64,000 nt of DNA, from assembly GCF_900110945.1 (NCBI RefSeq), contig NZ_FOFL01000001.1, forward strand, positions 186,001 through 250,000. The letters are read 5' to 3'. This DNA is from Devosia sp. YR412. GTDB taxonomy: Bacteria > Pseudomonadota > Alphaproteobacteria > Rhizobiales > Devosiaceae. The notes under the pieces are model-generated. The model had not been told where the DNA came from. It searched no databases and was given only the letters and a program-made list of their open reading frames with translations. The position numbers and the translations under genes were made by a program. Positions 17,789 to 26,633 of the stretch are shown here, in pieces; positions within the stretch are counted from its first letter, which is position 1; every line of letters begins with the position of its first letter.

Positions 17789-18240
17789 TCAAGCGCCTGC
17801 TGTTGATTATTGCCCTGGCCCTGTCCGCCCTGCCGGCCTTTGCCCAGCAGCCGGTTGAAATCACCTCCGACCTCTTCACCGTCGATGAAACCACCCGCAA
17901 CGCCGTCTTCACCGGCAATGTCGTGGTCATTCACCCGACGGTGAAAGTCTGGGCTGACAAGGTCGTCGCCATCTATGGCGAGGGCGGCACCAGCGATATC
18001 GAAAGCTTTGTCGCCACCGGCTCGGTGCGCCTCGTCACCGACGAGCAGGACGCCACCGGCGATCGCGCCGTCTTCACCCCGGCCGATCAGATGCTGCGCC
18101 TCACCGGCAATGTGAATGTGGTCAATTCCGGCGGCACGGTCGCGGCCGGCGAACTGGTGGTGAACCTCGAAACCAATGTCTCGACCTTCACCTCGTCCGG
18201 CTCCGGCGGCCGCGTCACCGGGGTTTTCACCAGCCAATGA
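17785..18240 (+). CDS. lptA: LPS transport periplasmic protein LptA (OstA domain)
   Basis: A 151-residue exported protein with signal peptide MIKRLLLIIALALSALPAFA. The OstA/LptA beta-jellyroll follows, visible as ITSDLFTVDETTRNAVFTGN and LTGNVNVVNSGGTVAAGEL. It forms the periplasmic bridge carrying lipopolysaccharide to LptDE. Start and stop overlap its neighbours by 4 bp each (ATGA), indicating translational coupling in lptC-lptA-lptB. Confidence 0.92.
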   Translation: MIKRLLLIIALALSALPAFAQQPVEITSDLFTVDETTRNAVFTGNVVVIHPTVKVWADKVVAIYGEGGTSDIESFVATGSVRLVTDEQDATGDRAVFTPADQMLRLTGNVNVVNSGGTVAAGELVVNLETNVSTFTSSGSGGRVTGVFTSQ

Positions 18241-18995
18241 GTTCCAGTTCCGAAAAGCCGCGCATCGACCAGACCGGCTGGCTGGTCGCCCATGGCCTTG
18301 CCAAAAGCTTTGGCAAGCGCATCGTGGTGCGCGATGTCTCCATTGCCGTGCGCCGTGGCGAGGCCGTCGGCCTGCTCGGCCCCAATGGCGCCGGCAAGAC
18401 CACGGTTTTCACCATGATCATGGGGCTGCTCAAGCCAGACAATGGCTTGATCAGCCTCGATGGCCGCGACATCACCCGCCTGCCGCTGTTCCAGCGCGGC
18501 CAGCTCGGCATCGGTTACCTGCCACAGGAACCGTCGATTTTCCGCGGCCTCACCGTTACCGGCAATATCATGGCGGTGCTGGAAAACCACGTGAAGGGCA
18601 AGGCCGAGCGCAAGGCCCGGCTCGAAGCGCTGCTGGAAGAATTCTCCATCCAGCACCTCGCCAAAGCCAATGCCCTGGCCCTCTCCGGTGGCGAGCGGCG
18701 CCGCGTCGAAATTGCCCGCGCTTTGGCCGCCGATCCGGTCTTCATGCTGCTCGACGAGCCCTTCGCCGGTGTCGATCCCATCGCCGTCAACGAGGTCAAG
18801 GGCCTCGTCCACCAGCTCACCCGCCGCGGCATCGGCGTTCTCATTACCGACCACGCCGTGCGCGAAACGCTCGGCCTCGTCGATCGCGCCTATGTTATCC
18901 ACGGCGGCAAGGTGATGATCCAGGGCAAGCCCGAAACCATCAGCGCCGATCCCGATGCACGGCGGGTATATCTGGGCGAGGGATTCGAGCTCTAG
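18237..18995 (+). CDS. lptB: LPS export ABC transporter ATPase LptB
   Basis: A 252-residue cytoplasmic ATPase that powers lipopolysaccharide extraction with LptF and LptG, which are not in this window. Walker A is GPNGAGKTT, the signature is LSGGERRRVEIARAL and Walker B is VFMLLDEPFAGVDP, followed by ITDHAVRETL, the LptB-type switch. It starts within the lptA stop region and ends 158 bp before rpoN, an order widely conserved in proteobacteria. Confidence 0.96.
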   Translation: MSSSSEKPRIDQTGWLVAHGLAKSFGKRIVVRDVSIAVRRGEAVGLLGPNGAGKTTVFTMIMGLLKPDNGLISLDGRDITRLPLFQRGQLGIGYLPQEPSIFRGLTVTGNIMAVLENHVKGKAERKARLEALLEEFSIQHLAKANALALSGGERRRVEIARALAADPVFMLLDEPFAGVDPIAVNEVKGLVHQLTRRGIGVLITDHAVRETLGLVDRAYVIHGGKVMIQGKPETISADPDARRVYLGEGFEL

Positions 18996-19045
18996 GCTGC
19001 GGCCCGAACGTCCCGCAGTCGCAGTCCCACCTCTACTGGTATCAC

Positions 19046-19061
19046 TTGGCACAGAACTTGC
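19046..19061 (+). promoter_or_regulatory. Sigma-54 (RpoN) -24/-12 promoter upstream of rpoN
   Basis: TTGGCACAGAACTTGC has the -24 GG and -12 GC dinucleotides separated by exactly 10 bp and matches the sigma-54 consensus at nearly every position. It lies 92 bp before the rpoN start codon on the same strand, suggesting that rpoN controls its own transcription. Confidence 0.75.
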
Positions 19062-19153
19062 CCTGCACCTTGCCCGCTGCTCAAAAATTTGTCATGGTCC
19101 GCCCGGGAAGAGGCCGGCGACGGCAATCTGTTTGCACTGAAGGTCTGGGCTGA

Positions 19154-20665
19154 ATGGCACTTTCGCCGCGTCTGGAATTCCGTCAGGCCCAGAGCCTGAC
19201 ACTGACGCCGCAACTGATGCAGTCGATCCGGCTGCTGCAGTTGAGCCATCTTGAGCTCAATGATTTCGTCGATGCCGAATTGTTGCGCAACCCGCTGCTC
19301 GAGCGCGAGGATGGCGCCGAACCCGGCGATATCGAGCCGCCGGAGCCGCCCGAGCGCAGCCAGGAAATCAGCGCCTACGAGGATACCGTCGATCGCGGCG
19401 TCCGTATTCAGGACGCTGATTCCATAGCCGATGGCTATGATACGGCCGTCGACAATGTCTTCCCCGACCAGTCGGCACAGGACCAGCTCAATCCGCAGAG
19501 CCGGCTCGACCGCAATGGCAGTAGCGAAGCCGGCGAAGCGCCCGATATCGACCAGTTCGTCGCCAGCAGGCCGCTGCTCAGCGAACATCTCGAAAACCAG
19601 TCCAACATGATCCTGCGCACCACGGCCGATCGGCTGATCGCGCGCCACCTGATCGATGGGCTCAATGAGGCCGGCTATCTCAACACGGATCTCGACGCCT
19701 TGGCCGAACAGCTCGGCGCCGAGCGCGCCGATATCGAGGCGGTGCTGGAGGCCCTGCAAGGCTGCGACCCGGTCGGCGTCTTTGCCCGCAGCGTGCCGGA
19801 ATGCCTCGCCATGCAATTGCGCGAGCGCGACCGGCTTGATCCGATGATGCAGGCCCTGCTCGATAACATCGGGATGCTGGCCGAGCACAATATGGCCGGC
19901 CTGATGCGCGCCGTCGGCTGCGATCGCGAAGACCTCAGCGACATGCTGGCCGAAATCCGCCAGCTCGACCCCAAGCCGGGCCTGGCCTTCGATTCCGGCC
20001 CGGTCGAATCGGTGGTGCCCGACGTTTTCGTGCGCCGCGGCAATGACGGCGCCTGGCAGATCGAGCTCAATTCGGAAACCCTGCCGCGCGTGCTGGTCAA
20101 TCGCGTCTACTATGCCACCGTCACCAAAAAGGCCCGCGATCCCGCCGAAAAGAGCTTCCTCAGCGATTGCCTCGCGACCGCCAATTGGCTGACCAAAAGT
20201 CTCGACCAGCGCGCCCAGACCATTCTCAAGGTCGCTGCCGAAATCACCCGCCAGCAGGATGGTTTTTTGACCCATGGCATCGCCCATCTGCGGCCGATGA
20301 CGCTGAAAATGGTCGCCGAAACCATCGACATGCATGAATCGACGGTCAGCCGCGTCACCTCGAACAAATATATCGCCACGCCGCGCGGCCTGTTCGAGAT
20401 GAAATACTTCTTCACCACCGCCATTTCATCGAGCGATGGCGGCAGCGATCACTCGGCCGAAGCCGTGCGCCACCGCATTCGCCAGCTGATCGATGCCGAA
20501 CAGCTCAGCGACGTGTTGAGCGACGATACGCTGGCCGAGATGCTGAAGAAGGAACAGGGCATCGACGTCGCCCGCCGCACGGTGGCGAAATATCGCGAGG
20601 GGATGAATATCCCCAGTTCGGTGATCCGCCGGCGGCAGAAGAAGAATCTGGCTGAAGCGAGCTAG
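19154..20665 (+). CDS. rpoN: RNA polymerase sigma-54 factor RpoN
   Basis: A 503-residue sigma factor. Region I is MALSPRLEFRQAQSLTLTPQ (activator interaction), followed by an acidic region II, a core-binding domain and a DNA-binding C-terminus. The RpoN box ARRTVAKYRE that reads the -24 element is near the end. It directs transcription of genes needing enhancer-binding activators, such as nitrogen, C4-dicarboxylate or motility genes. A sigma-54 promoter lies just upstream. hpf and ptsN follow, as in most proteobacteria. Confidence 0.97.
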   Translation: MALSPRLEFRQAQSLTLTPQLMQSIRLLQLSHLELNDFVDAELLRNPLLEREDGAEPGDIEPPEPPERSQEISAYEDTVDRGVRIQDADSIADGYDTAVDNVFPDQSAQDQLNPQSRLDRNGSSEAGEAPDIDQFVASRPLLSEHLENQSNMILRTTADRLIARHLIDGLNEAGYLNTDLDALAEQLGAERADIEAVLEALQGCDPVGVFARSVPECLAMQLRERDRLDPMMQALLDNIGMLAEHNMAGLMRAVGCDREDLSDMLAEIRQLDPKPGLAFDSGPVESVVPDVFVRRGNDGAWQIELNSETLPRVLVNRVYYATVTKKARDPAEKSFLSDCLATANWLTKSLDQRAQTILKVAAEITRQQDGFLTHGIAHLRPMTLKMVAETIDMHESTVSRVTSNKYIATPRGLFEMKYFFTTAISSSDGGSDHSAEAVRHRIRQLIDAEQLSDVLSDDTLAEMLKKEQGIDVARRTVAKYREGMNIPSSVIRRRQKKNLAEAS

Positions 20666-21009
20666 GCAGCCACGCTGCCGCATCCGAAAATCATCACGCC
20701 GCCCTTAACCGCTCGCGAAGGCTAAGGCCATTGTGAGGCGAAGTCCAAGCGATAAACGAACCCTGAAGGGCACTTGCGCATTGCGTCTCTGGCGCAGGCG
20801 GGTCTAGCATCATGGCTGTCACATACCCACGTGTGTGACAGACGTGATCCCGAAAATCCGGGAACCGGCTTTTCGAGACCTCGCGTCGAATACTGGAGCG
20901 TTTCCAGCAAAAGTGGCTGCCATTTTTGCGGTTCGGAAAGGCGACCAGGAACGATGGAGGCGTTCCGCATTGCGGGACGGCCCCCCCAACGACAAAGGAA
21001 GAGGAAGCC
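20666..21009. other. Intergenic region before hpf, with a rhizobial-type dispersed motif
   Basis: No gene is visible on either strand. Around 20,897-20,940 the sequence GGAGCGTTTCCAGCAAAAGT and the following TTTTGCGGTTCGGAAA resemble a motif scattered in many Hyphomicrobiales genomes, with arms GCGTTTCC and GGAAA. The promoter of hpf is presumably here; I could not place it. Confidence 0.45.
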
Positions 21010-21585
21010 ATGACTTTACGCGTTTCGGGAAAGAACATGGACGTTGGCGATGCCTTGCGCGGCAAGGCAGAGGATCATTTCGCCACCGTGGTCGGCAAAT
21101 ATTTCGACGGCGGCTATGACGGACATCTCACTCTCACCCCCGACGGCATCGGCTTTCGCGCCGATTGCGTAGTCCACCTCGATTCCGGCGCTACCCTGCA
21201 AGCCAACGCCCAGGGCGGCGACGCTACCAGTGCCTATGAATTGATGGCGCTCAATATCGAAAAGCGCCTCCGTCGCTACAATCGCCGCCTCAAGCAGCGC
21301 CCGCGCGGCATCAATGGCGCCGACGATGGTTTGACCGCCGCCTATACGGTTTTCGGCGCCTCCGATGACGTCGATGACCTGGCCGAAGACTATGCGCCGC
21401 CGGTCATTGCCGAGACCACCAAGAACCTGCGTCAGCTCTCGGTTGAGGAGGCTGTGATGGAGCTTGATCTGACCGGTGGCCAGATTGTGATGTTCCGCCA
21501 TGCTGGACATGGCGGGCTGAATGTGGTTTACCGCCGCTCCGACGGCAATATTGGCTGGATCGATCCAGCCCTCGGGACCAATTGA
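21010..21585 (+). CDS. hpf: Ribosome hibernation-promoting factor, long form
   Basis: A 191-residue protein. The N-terminal RaiA/HPF domain (LRVSGKNMDVGDALRGKAED, then RLRRYNRRLKQRP) binds the 30S decoding region in starved cells. A linker leads to the C-terminal dimerisation domain (VEEAVMELDLTGGQIVMFRHAGHGGLNVVYRRSDGNIGWIDP), so this is the long form able to pair ribosomes into 100S dimers. It lies between rpoN and ptsN. MTLRVS is the start supported by family alignment and the GGAAG site before it. Confidence 0.93.
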   Translation: MTLRVSGKNMDVGDALRGKAEDHFATVVGKYFDGGYDGHLTLTPDGIGFRADCVVHLDSGATLQANAQGGDATSAYELMALNIEKRLRRYNRRLKQRPRGINGADDGLTAAYTVFGASDDVDDLAEDYAPPVIAETTKNLRQLSVEEAVMELDLTGGQIVMFRHAGHGGLNVVYRRSDGNIGWIDPALGTN

Positions 21586-21632
21586 TCCGGTTTCGACGCC
21601 ACAGTAAGCAAAGTTGATCCAGGGCAGATTGT

Positions 21633-22100
21633 ATGGAATTGGCCGATATCCTGGCTGAGCGCGCCGTGCTTTGTTGCACGGCCGTAAAAACGAAACGCCA
21701 GTTGTTTGAAGAACTTGCCACCCGTGCGGCGGAAATCAGCGGCCATGATGCTGCTGACATCCTGAGCTCGATCACCAGCCGTGAAGAGCTGGGCTCTACC
21801 GGGCTTGGGAATGGCATTGCCATTCCCCATGGCAAGATTGCCGGTCTCAAGGATGTCGTGGCGCTGTTTGCCCGGCTGGACAATCCGATCGAGTTCGATT
21901 CGGTCGATGACCAGCCGGTCGATCTGGTGGTCATGCTGCTGGCTCCCGCGGGCGCCGGCGCCGATCACCTCAAGGCCCTCTCCCGCGTCGCGCGCCTGTT
22001 GCGCACTGAAGCGGTGGTGGACCAGCTCCGCGATACCAGCGATCCGGCACAGCTTCGGGCCATTCTCACAGCCCCGTTTGAAGCCAATTACGCGGCTTAG
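21633..22100 (+). CDS. ptsN: PTS IIA-Ntr regulatory protein PtsN
   Basis: A 155-residue EIIA of the nitrogen-related phosphotransferase chain (PtsP-NPr-PtsN), which regulates potassium, carbon and nitrogen processes rather than transporting sugar. The phosphorylated His is in GNGIAIPHGKI. The fold matches PTS EIIA type 2 (REELGSTGLGNGIAIPH, then VDLVVMLLAPAGAGADHLKALS). It is the third gene of the rpoN-hpf-ptsN run and ends before a hairpin terminator. Confidence 0.95.
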   Translation: MELADILAERAVLCCTAVKTKRQLFEELATRAAEISGHDAADILSSITSREELGSTGLGNGIAIPHGKIAGLKDVVALFARLDNPIEFDSVDDQPVDLVVMLLAPAGAGADHLKALSRVARLLRTEAVVDQLRDTSDPAQLRAILTAPFEANYAA

Positions 22101-22118
22101 AATCTGCCAGTGAATTGA

Positions 22119-22146
22119 AAAGGCCCCGGACATGTCCGGGGCCTTG
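22119..22146 (+). terminator. Intrinsic terminator after ptsN
   Basis: An AAGGCCCCGGACATGTCCGG palindrome continuing to GGCCTT, followed by a T/G-rich run, lies 19 bp after the ptsN stop. Confidence 0.8.
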
Positions 22147-22163
22147 TTGTTTGTTCGGTCACC

Positions 22164-22325
22164 TGATGTCCCACACCCACGGTGTTACCAAGGCCTTGAG
22201 CCGGGGCCCATCCTGAGATTTCCCAACAGCCGCAAGGTCGATCGTTCGAACCATCTTGCGGCTGCAGAAAGATCTCGAGATGGATCCCGGCTCAAGGCCG
22301 GGATGACATCGGAGTTTGCGGAACC
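22164..22325. repeat. REP/MITE-like palindromic element, full copy
   Basis: Outer arms (GGCCTTGAGCCGGGGCCCAT and its partner ATGGATCCCGGCTCAAGGCC) form a long inverted repeat around an inner hairpin AGCCGCAAG...CTTGCGGCT. A second full copy lies near 35,763 and a half copy near 3,937. Confidence 0.8.
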
Positions 22326-22354
22326 TTCCCTAATCACTGGAGGCCCTGCCTGTC

Positions 22355-22493
22355 TCACCTCTCCCCTGAGGGGAAAGGTCGCCGCGTAGCGGCGGGTGAG
22401 GGGTTCAGTGGTCGGCTAGAGCACAAGGCCTCAACCCACCACTGAACCCCTCACCCCGCCCTCTTCCCTCAGGGAGAGGGAGCCAGGCATCAC
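22355..22493. repeat. Intergenic palindromic element with GTGAGGGGTTCAGTGG arms
   Basis: The arms GGCGGGTGAGGGGTTCAGTG and CCACTGAACCCCTCACCC...GCC are near-perfect inverted repeats across about 40 bp, flanked by CTCCCCTGAGGGG and CCCTCAGGGAGAGGG. Layout resembles the elements near 5,951 and 13,451. Confidence 0.7.
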
Positions 22494-22505
22494 GCCCGGA
22501 AACAC

Positions 22506-22539
22506 AAAAGGCCCTCCGACTTATGTCGGAAGGCCTTTG
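22506..22539 (-). terminator. Intrinsic terminator after the DUF1150 gene
   Basis: An AAAGGCC(T)TCCGACATAAGTCGGAGGGCCTTT-type hairpin, read on the minus strand, ends in a T-run 22 bp beyond the DUF1150 stop codon. Confidence 0.8.
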
Positions 22540-22561
22540 CTCAATTCAAACCAACCCCGCC

Positions 22562-22846
22562 TCAGTGCAGCGTGGCCAGTCCCAAATTCTTGTCGCCGAG
22601 CCAGTCCAGCACGCCGTCTTCAGTGTCGGTCACCAGCAAAGGCGTGCCGTCGGCCGACATCACCAGCTGGTAATCGCTCTCCGCCTCGAATTCGGCGTCA
22701 TGGATCATGGTGGCAAGCACCGCCCCGCTGACGGGACGGACATAGGCCACGGCGTCGCCACCCAGCGCGGCAAACTGCGCGCGCGTCAAAAGCTTGAGGG
22801 GATGGTTCAGCGCTTCGGCCGCGGCTTCGTTGCGTTTCTCATACAT
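22562..22846 (-). CDS. DUF1150 family protein
   Basis: A protein of 94 residues of the DUF1150 family, found in alphaproteobacteria typically beside small heat-shock genes. The conserved part includes YVRPVSGAVLATMIHDAEFE and a C-terminal EDGVLDWLGDKNL-type segment. It is cytoplasmic and has no known activity. It lies 15 bp downstream of hsp20 on the same strand, so it is almost certainly co-transcribed and heat-induced with it. Confidence 0.9.
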   Translation of the reverse strand: MYEKRNEAAAEALNHPLKLLTRAQFAALGGDAVAYVRPVSGAVLATMIHDAEFEAESDYQLVMSADGTPLLVTDTEDGVLDWLGDKNLGLATLH

Positions 22847-22861
22847 TGTGTCGGCCCTTTC

Positions 22862-23281
22862 TCAGACTGAGCGAATATCGATACGTCGGGCGATCTTGGG
22901 CGTCTGGGGACGCTCTACAGCAACAACGAGCATACCATGCCCTAAAGTTGCATCCTTCACGATCATGCCATCGGCCAGAAGGAAGCTGCGCTGGAATTGC
23001 CGCGCCGCGATACCGCGATGTAGGAACTCCTTGCCCGGCTCGTCCTTCTGCTTGCCGCGGACCAATATGGTATTGTCCTCGGCGATCACATCCAGCTCGC
23101 TGACGCCAAAGCCGGCTACGGCAATGGAGATCAGAAAGCGTTCCGTGCCATCGGCATCGGTCATGCGCTCGATATTATAGGGCGGGTAGCCGTCGGCGGA
23201 CTTGGCCAGCCGGTCGACTCGCTCCTCGAAACTGTCGAAGCCGAGGAGAAATGGGGCGGAAAACACCGAAATACGCGACAT
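22862..23281 (-). CDS. Small heat-shock protein, Hsp20/alpha-crystallin family (IbpA-like)
   Basis: A 139-residue ATP-independent holdase that keeps unfolding proteins soluble. The alpha-crystallin domain runs from YNIERMTDADGTERFLISIA through FLHRGIAARQFQRSFLLADG to LVVAVERP, followed by a short tail with the I-x-I anchor (RRIDI). It heads a two-gene operon with DUF1150. Its ribosome site AAGGA is paired in a ROSE-like hairpin just before the start codon, implying temperature-controlled translation. Confidence 0.95.
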   Translation of the reverse strand: MSRISVFSAPFLLGFDSFEERVDRLAKSADGYPPYNIERMTDADGTERFLISIAVAGFGVSELDVIAEDNTILVRGKQKDEPGKEFLHRGIAARQFQRSFLLADGMIVKDATLGHGMLVVAVERPQTPKIARRIDIRSV

Positions 23282-23310
23282 CCACGCCGTCCTTGATTAT
23301 CAAGCAACGT
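23282..23310 (-). promoter_or_regulatory. ROSE-like RNA thermometer, terminal hairpin over the hsp20 ribosome site
   Basis: Read on the minus strand, UUGCUUGAUAAUCAAGGA folds so that UUGCU pairs with AAGGA with the second G of the U-U-G-C-U strand unpaired or in a G-G pair, the defining element of ROSE thermometers. AAGGA is the ribosome site, 8 nt before the hsp20 AUG. Upstream ROSE hairpins were not traced with confidence. Confidence 0.75.
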
Positions 23311-23398
23311 ATTGGCGCGGACCCGATTGGAGTGGCATCGCGCGCCTGTTGGGACATATGGGACAGACCATGGCCCCGTTCAAGAGCAGGATCGCCGC

Positions 23399-24250
23399 AT
23401 GGACCAGACCGTCGCCATCATCACCCCGGCCTACAAAGCGCAGGCAACGATCGTCACCACCGTCCAGAGTGTGCTCACTCAGACCCACGCCGACTGGCAG
23501 CTCTGGCTAATCGCCGATGATGGCGCCAACTATGCAGCGTTCCTGGCTGAAGCCGGCATCAGCGACCCGCGCATTCGTAACCTCTCCAGCGGCGGCGTAG
23601 GCCGAGGCGCCTCCGTCACCCGCAATGTCGCGCTGGAGCAGATCACCGCCCCCTACGCCGCCATTCTCGACGCCGACGACCGCCTCAAGCCGCAAAAGCT
23701 CGAGCTTGCGCTCAAGGGTCTGGCCGATCACGCGGTGGTCACCACCGCGCTCGACGTCATGACCGAGGACTTTTCGCATCTGCGTTTCGTCGGGCAGGGC
23801 GCTGACAGCGTGCTCACCCCAGGCAGTCACAAATGGGTCAGTCTCTCGATGGATTCGATGATCCTCTGGGATCGCCGCCGCGCCGATGGCCGCTATGACC
23901 CGACCATGAGCAACATGACCGATCTCGAATTCCTGCTGCAGCTCTACCGCACCGCGCCAACGTCGCTGCATCTCGGCACGCCGCTGCACGACTATATCAA
24001 GCGCGCGTCCTCAATGAGCAATGGCAAGGATGTTGCCGCCGGCATGATCGCCTCCAAGCGCGAAATCCTCCGCCGGCTGCAAACCGATTATTACGGACTG
24101 CCGCAACAGGACGTGGACGGTCTCGCGGCCTTCCTCACCATCTCGCTCGAAGCCGAAGCGCTGTATAGCGCGGCGATGGCCGCCTCTCCCGGCCTGCTGT
24201 TTGAAGATCATCTCGAACCCATGCTGGCCGCTGCAATAGCGGAAAAATAA
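23399..24250 (+). CDS. Family 2 glycosyltransferase
   Basis: A protein of 283 residues with a GT-A fold (GT2). The start MDQTVAIITPAYKAQATIVTTVQSVLTQTH is the classic nucleotide-sugar-binding strand, followed by the metal-binding D-x-D in AILDADDRLKPQK. No membrane segment is visible. Donor and acceptor are unknown, and no polysaccharide cluster surrounds it. It is divergent from hsp20 with a 117-bp shared promoter region. A perfect short hairpin, CGAGGTC-GTT-GACCTCG, lies 58 bp past its stop. Confidence 0.88.
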   Translation: MDQTVAIITPAYKAQATIVTTVQSVLTQTHADWQLWLIADDGANYAAFLAEAGISDPRIRNLSSGGVGRGASVTRNVALEQITAPYAAILDADDRLKPQKLELALKGLADHAVVTTALDVMTEDFSHLRFVGQGADSVLTPGSHKWVSLSMDSMILWDRRRADGRYDPTMSNMTDLEFLLQLYRTAPTSLHLGTPLHDYIKRASSMSNGKDVAAGMIASKREILRRLQTDYYGLPQQDVDGLAAFLTISLEAEALYSAAMAASPGLLFEDHLEPMLAAAIAEK

Positions 24251-24388
24251 GCAACCGCGCGATTCGCCCAGCCGCAACCGCTTGAAGCGTCATATGAAAT
24301 CTGCATGACGAGGTCGTTGACCTCGGCTTAACCCTTGTCACGCTAGCCACCCGATCAGGGAGGAGACGTCGTACTCAAAGGGTCAAGC

Positions 24389-26578
24389 ATGAACCTGTCG
24401 CGTCTCAGCATTGCTGGTCGGATTTACCTGGCTTTCGGCGCCTTGATCGGGCTGATGGCCCTGCTTGTTGTCATCGCTCTGGTCGGCGTGCAGTCCGGCG
24501 CCGGCAATTTCGCGCAGTTCCGCGGCAGTTCCGACAGCGCCCATCAAGCCAGCATCAATGCGGCTGCCCTTGCCGATGCCCGCCTCGCCGTCGCCGCTTA
24601 CCGGCGCCAGCCCGATGCCGCTGGCGCTGAAGCCGCGCAGGCCATGATCGCCACGCTGGGCACGACCGTTCCGGGCGAAGCGACCGAACAATATCGCGCC
24701 GTCATCGACATGATGATCGCCCTCGATAGCGATGTCGCCGCCTTGCGCTTCAGCATGGAAGCCGCCGGCGTCAGTGCCAGCGATACGCTCGGCGCGCTGA
24801 TCGCCAATGCTGCACAGTCTAGCGGCCTCAATGCCAAGGCGGCCGCCGTCTCCGGCCTCGCCATGCAGAACCTGCTGCAGATGCGCATTGCCGTCACCGC
24901 CATGCTGCTCACCCCCGATGCCGCGGCGCATGATCAGGTCGACAGCCTTGCCGCCGCCGCCCGTACCACCCTGGGCGAATTGCGCTCGATCTTCTTCAAG
25001 GCCGATGACGTCGCTGCCGTGGATGCCGTGACGGCCGAATTGGAAAACTTCTCCGGCGCCGTCGATCAGCTCTTCACCCGCCTCGTCGAGCGCGCCAGCC
25101 TCGGTGAAAATACCGCTGCCATCGACGCCAGCCTAGCCGCCACCTTCGGTGCCCAGGCCGATGCCGCCACCGCTGAACAGGCGCTGCTCGGCCAGACCGC
25201 TGCCGATCAGGTCAATCAGGTCAGCCTCGGCGCCCTGCTTGCCGGCACTTTTGCTTTGCTGCTCGGCATTCTCCTCGCCTTCATCACTGCCCGCTGGCTG
25301 TCCCATTCCATCCGCGTCATCGCCCAGGCCATGCAGGCCATGGCGGATGGCGATTTCAACGCCAATCTGGCCGGTGCCGATCGCCACAGTGAATTGGGCC
25401 GCATCGCCAGCGCGCTCGATGTCTTTGGTGCCAATGGCCGCCAGCTGCGCGACGATACCGCTCGCCGCGAGGCCGACATGCAGCGCGCCGCCGATATCGC
25501 CACCCGCCGCGAAACGCTGCAGAATGACGTCGAAACCGTCGTGGCCGCCGCAGCCCAGGGCGACTTCACCCGCCGCCTCGACTGCGACTACGGCATGGCC
25601 GAGCTCAATGGCCTGGCGCACAGCGTCAATGCCCTGGTCGGCACCGTCGCCCGCGGCCTTGAAGATGCCGGTCTCGTACTTTCGGCCCTGGCTCGCGCCG
25701 ATCTCACCCAGCGCGTCCATGGCAACTACCAGGGTGCCTTCGGTCGCCTGCAGGCTGATACCAATGCGCTCGCCGAAGGCCTCGCCGGCACCATGACCCG
25801 CCTCGCGACCTCCTCGGGCGCCCTGCGTCGTGCCACCGATGAAATCCTCACCGGTGCCAATGATCTTTCGGCCCGCACCGGCCGGCAGATCGCCGCCATC
25901 GAAACCACCTCAAACGCCGTGCAGACCCTTTCCACCGACATCACCCGCAATGCCGGTCTCGCCGAACAGGTCGCCGCCAGCGCCCGCACCTCCACTGAAT
26001 TGGCCCGCACCGGTGGCGCCGTCATGCAGCGCATGACCGAGGCCATGGCCGGCATTGCCGATGCCTCCGTCCGCATCGCCACCACCACCCGTCTGATCGA
26101 AGACATCGCCTTCCAGACCAACTTGCTGGCGCTCAACGCCTCGGTCGAGGCGGCGCGGGCCGGCGAATCCGGCAAGGGCTTTGCCGTGGTGGCTGTCGAA
26201 GTGCGGCGCCTGGCGCAATCCACCGCCCAGGCTTCCGCCGACATCAAGGCGCTGGTCGCCGAATCCGCCGTCGCCGTGCAGGATGGTTCGCGCTTGGTCG
26301 ATGACGCCACCCGCACCCTCGGAGACATCAGCCGCGCCGTGCAGGCCGACAGCTCCCGTATGCAGGACATCGCCGCCTCCAGCCACGCCCAGTCGGCGGC
26401 GGTCAGCATTGTCTTTGATGCCATGCGGCAGATGGATGAAGTGGCGCAGGACAATGCGGCGCTGGTCGAAGAAACCAATGCGGCCATCGAGCAGACCCAG
26501 GAACAGGCCAGCGAGCTCGACATGATCGTCGGCGTCTATTCCACGCAGCAGCCTCTGCAACTGCGCCGCGCCGGCTAA
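24389..26578 (+). CDS. Methyl-accepting chemotaxis protein (transmembrane receptor)
   Basis: A 729-residue receptor that reports ligand to CheA/CheW. One membrane helix lies near the N-terminus ([23 protein letters not shown]), then a long Ala-rich periplasmic sensor, then a second helix ([25 protein letters not shown]). HAMP and two HAMP-like units follow (about 310-460). The signalling domain has the hairpin tip [23 protein letters not shown]. No C-terminal CheR-docking pentapeptide is evident. The ligand is unknown. No other chemotaxis gene is in the window, so it is an orphan receptor. Confidence 0.95.
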   Translation: MNLSRLSIAGRIYLAFGALIGLMALLVVIALVGVQSGAGNFAQFRGSSDSAHQASINAAALADARLAVAAYRRQPDAAGAEAAQAMIATLGTTVPGEATEQYRAVIDMMIALDSDVAALRFSMEAAGVSASDTLGALIANAAQSSGLNAKAAAVSGLAMQNLLQMRIAVTAMLLTPDAAAHDQVDSLAAAARTTLGELRSIFFKADDVAAVDAVTAELENFSGAVDQLFTRLVERASLGENTAAIDASLAATFGAQADAATAEQALLGQTAADQVNQVSLGALLAGTFALLLGILLAFITARWLSHSIRVIAQAMQAMADGDFNANLAGADRHSELGRIASALDVFGANGRQLRDDTARREADMQRAADIATRRETLQNDVETVVAAAAQGDFTRRLDCDYGMAELNGLAHSVNALVGTVARGLEDAGLVLSALARADLTQRVHGNYQGAFGRLQADTNALAEGLAGTMTRLATSSGALRRATDEILTGANDLSARTGRQIAAIETTSNAVQTLSTDITRNAGLAEQVAASARTSTELARTGGAVMQRMTEAMAGIADASVRIATTTRLIEDIAFQTNLLALNASVEAARAGESGKGFAVVAVEVRRLAQSTAQASADIKALVAESAVAVQDGSRLVDDATRTLGDISRAVQADSSRMQDIAASSHAQSAAVSIVFDAMRQMDEVAQDNAALVEETNAAIEQTQEQASELDMIVGVYSTQQPLQLRRAG

Positions 26579-26585
26579 ACGCAAA

Positions 26586-26612
26586 AAGGCCGACCCCGAA
26601 GGGTCGGCCTGT
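26586..26612. terminator. Bidirectional terminator
   Basis: An AGGCCGACCC-CGAA-GGGTCGGCCT hairpin with a run of five T on the minus strand lies between the convergent chemoreceptor gene and the small secreted-protein gene. Confidence 0.8.
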
Positions 26613-26633
26613 CATGACGCTGGTAGGCTGATC

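Larger units (their letters stand above)
22101..22561. other. Gene-free stretch with two terminators and two palindromic repeats
   Basis: No coding sequence is supported. The space between convergent ptsN and the DUF1150 gene is almost entirely filled by the terminator and repeat elements listed separately. Confidence 0.7.
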
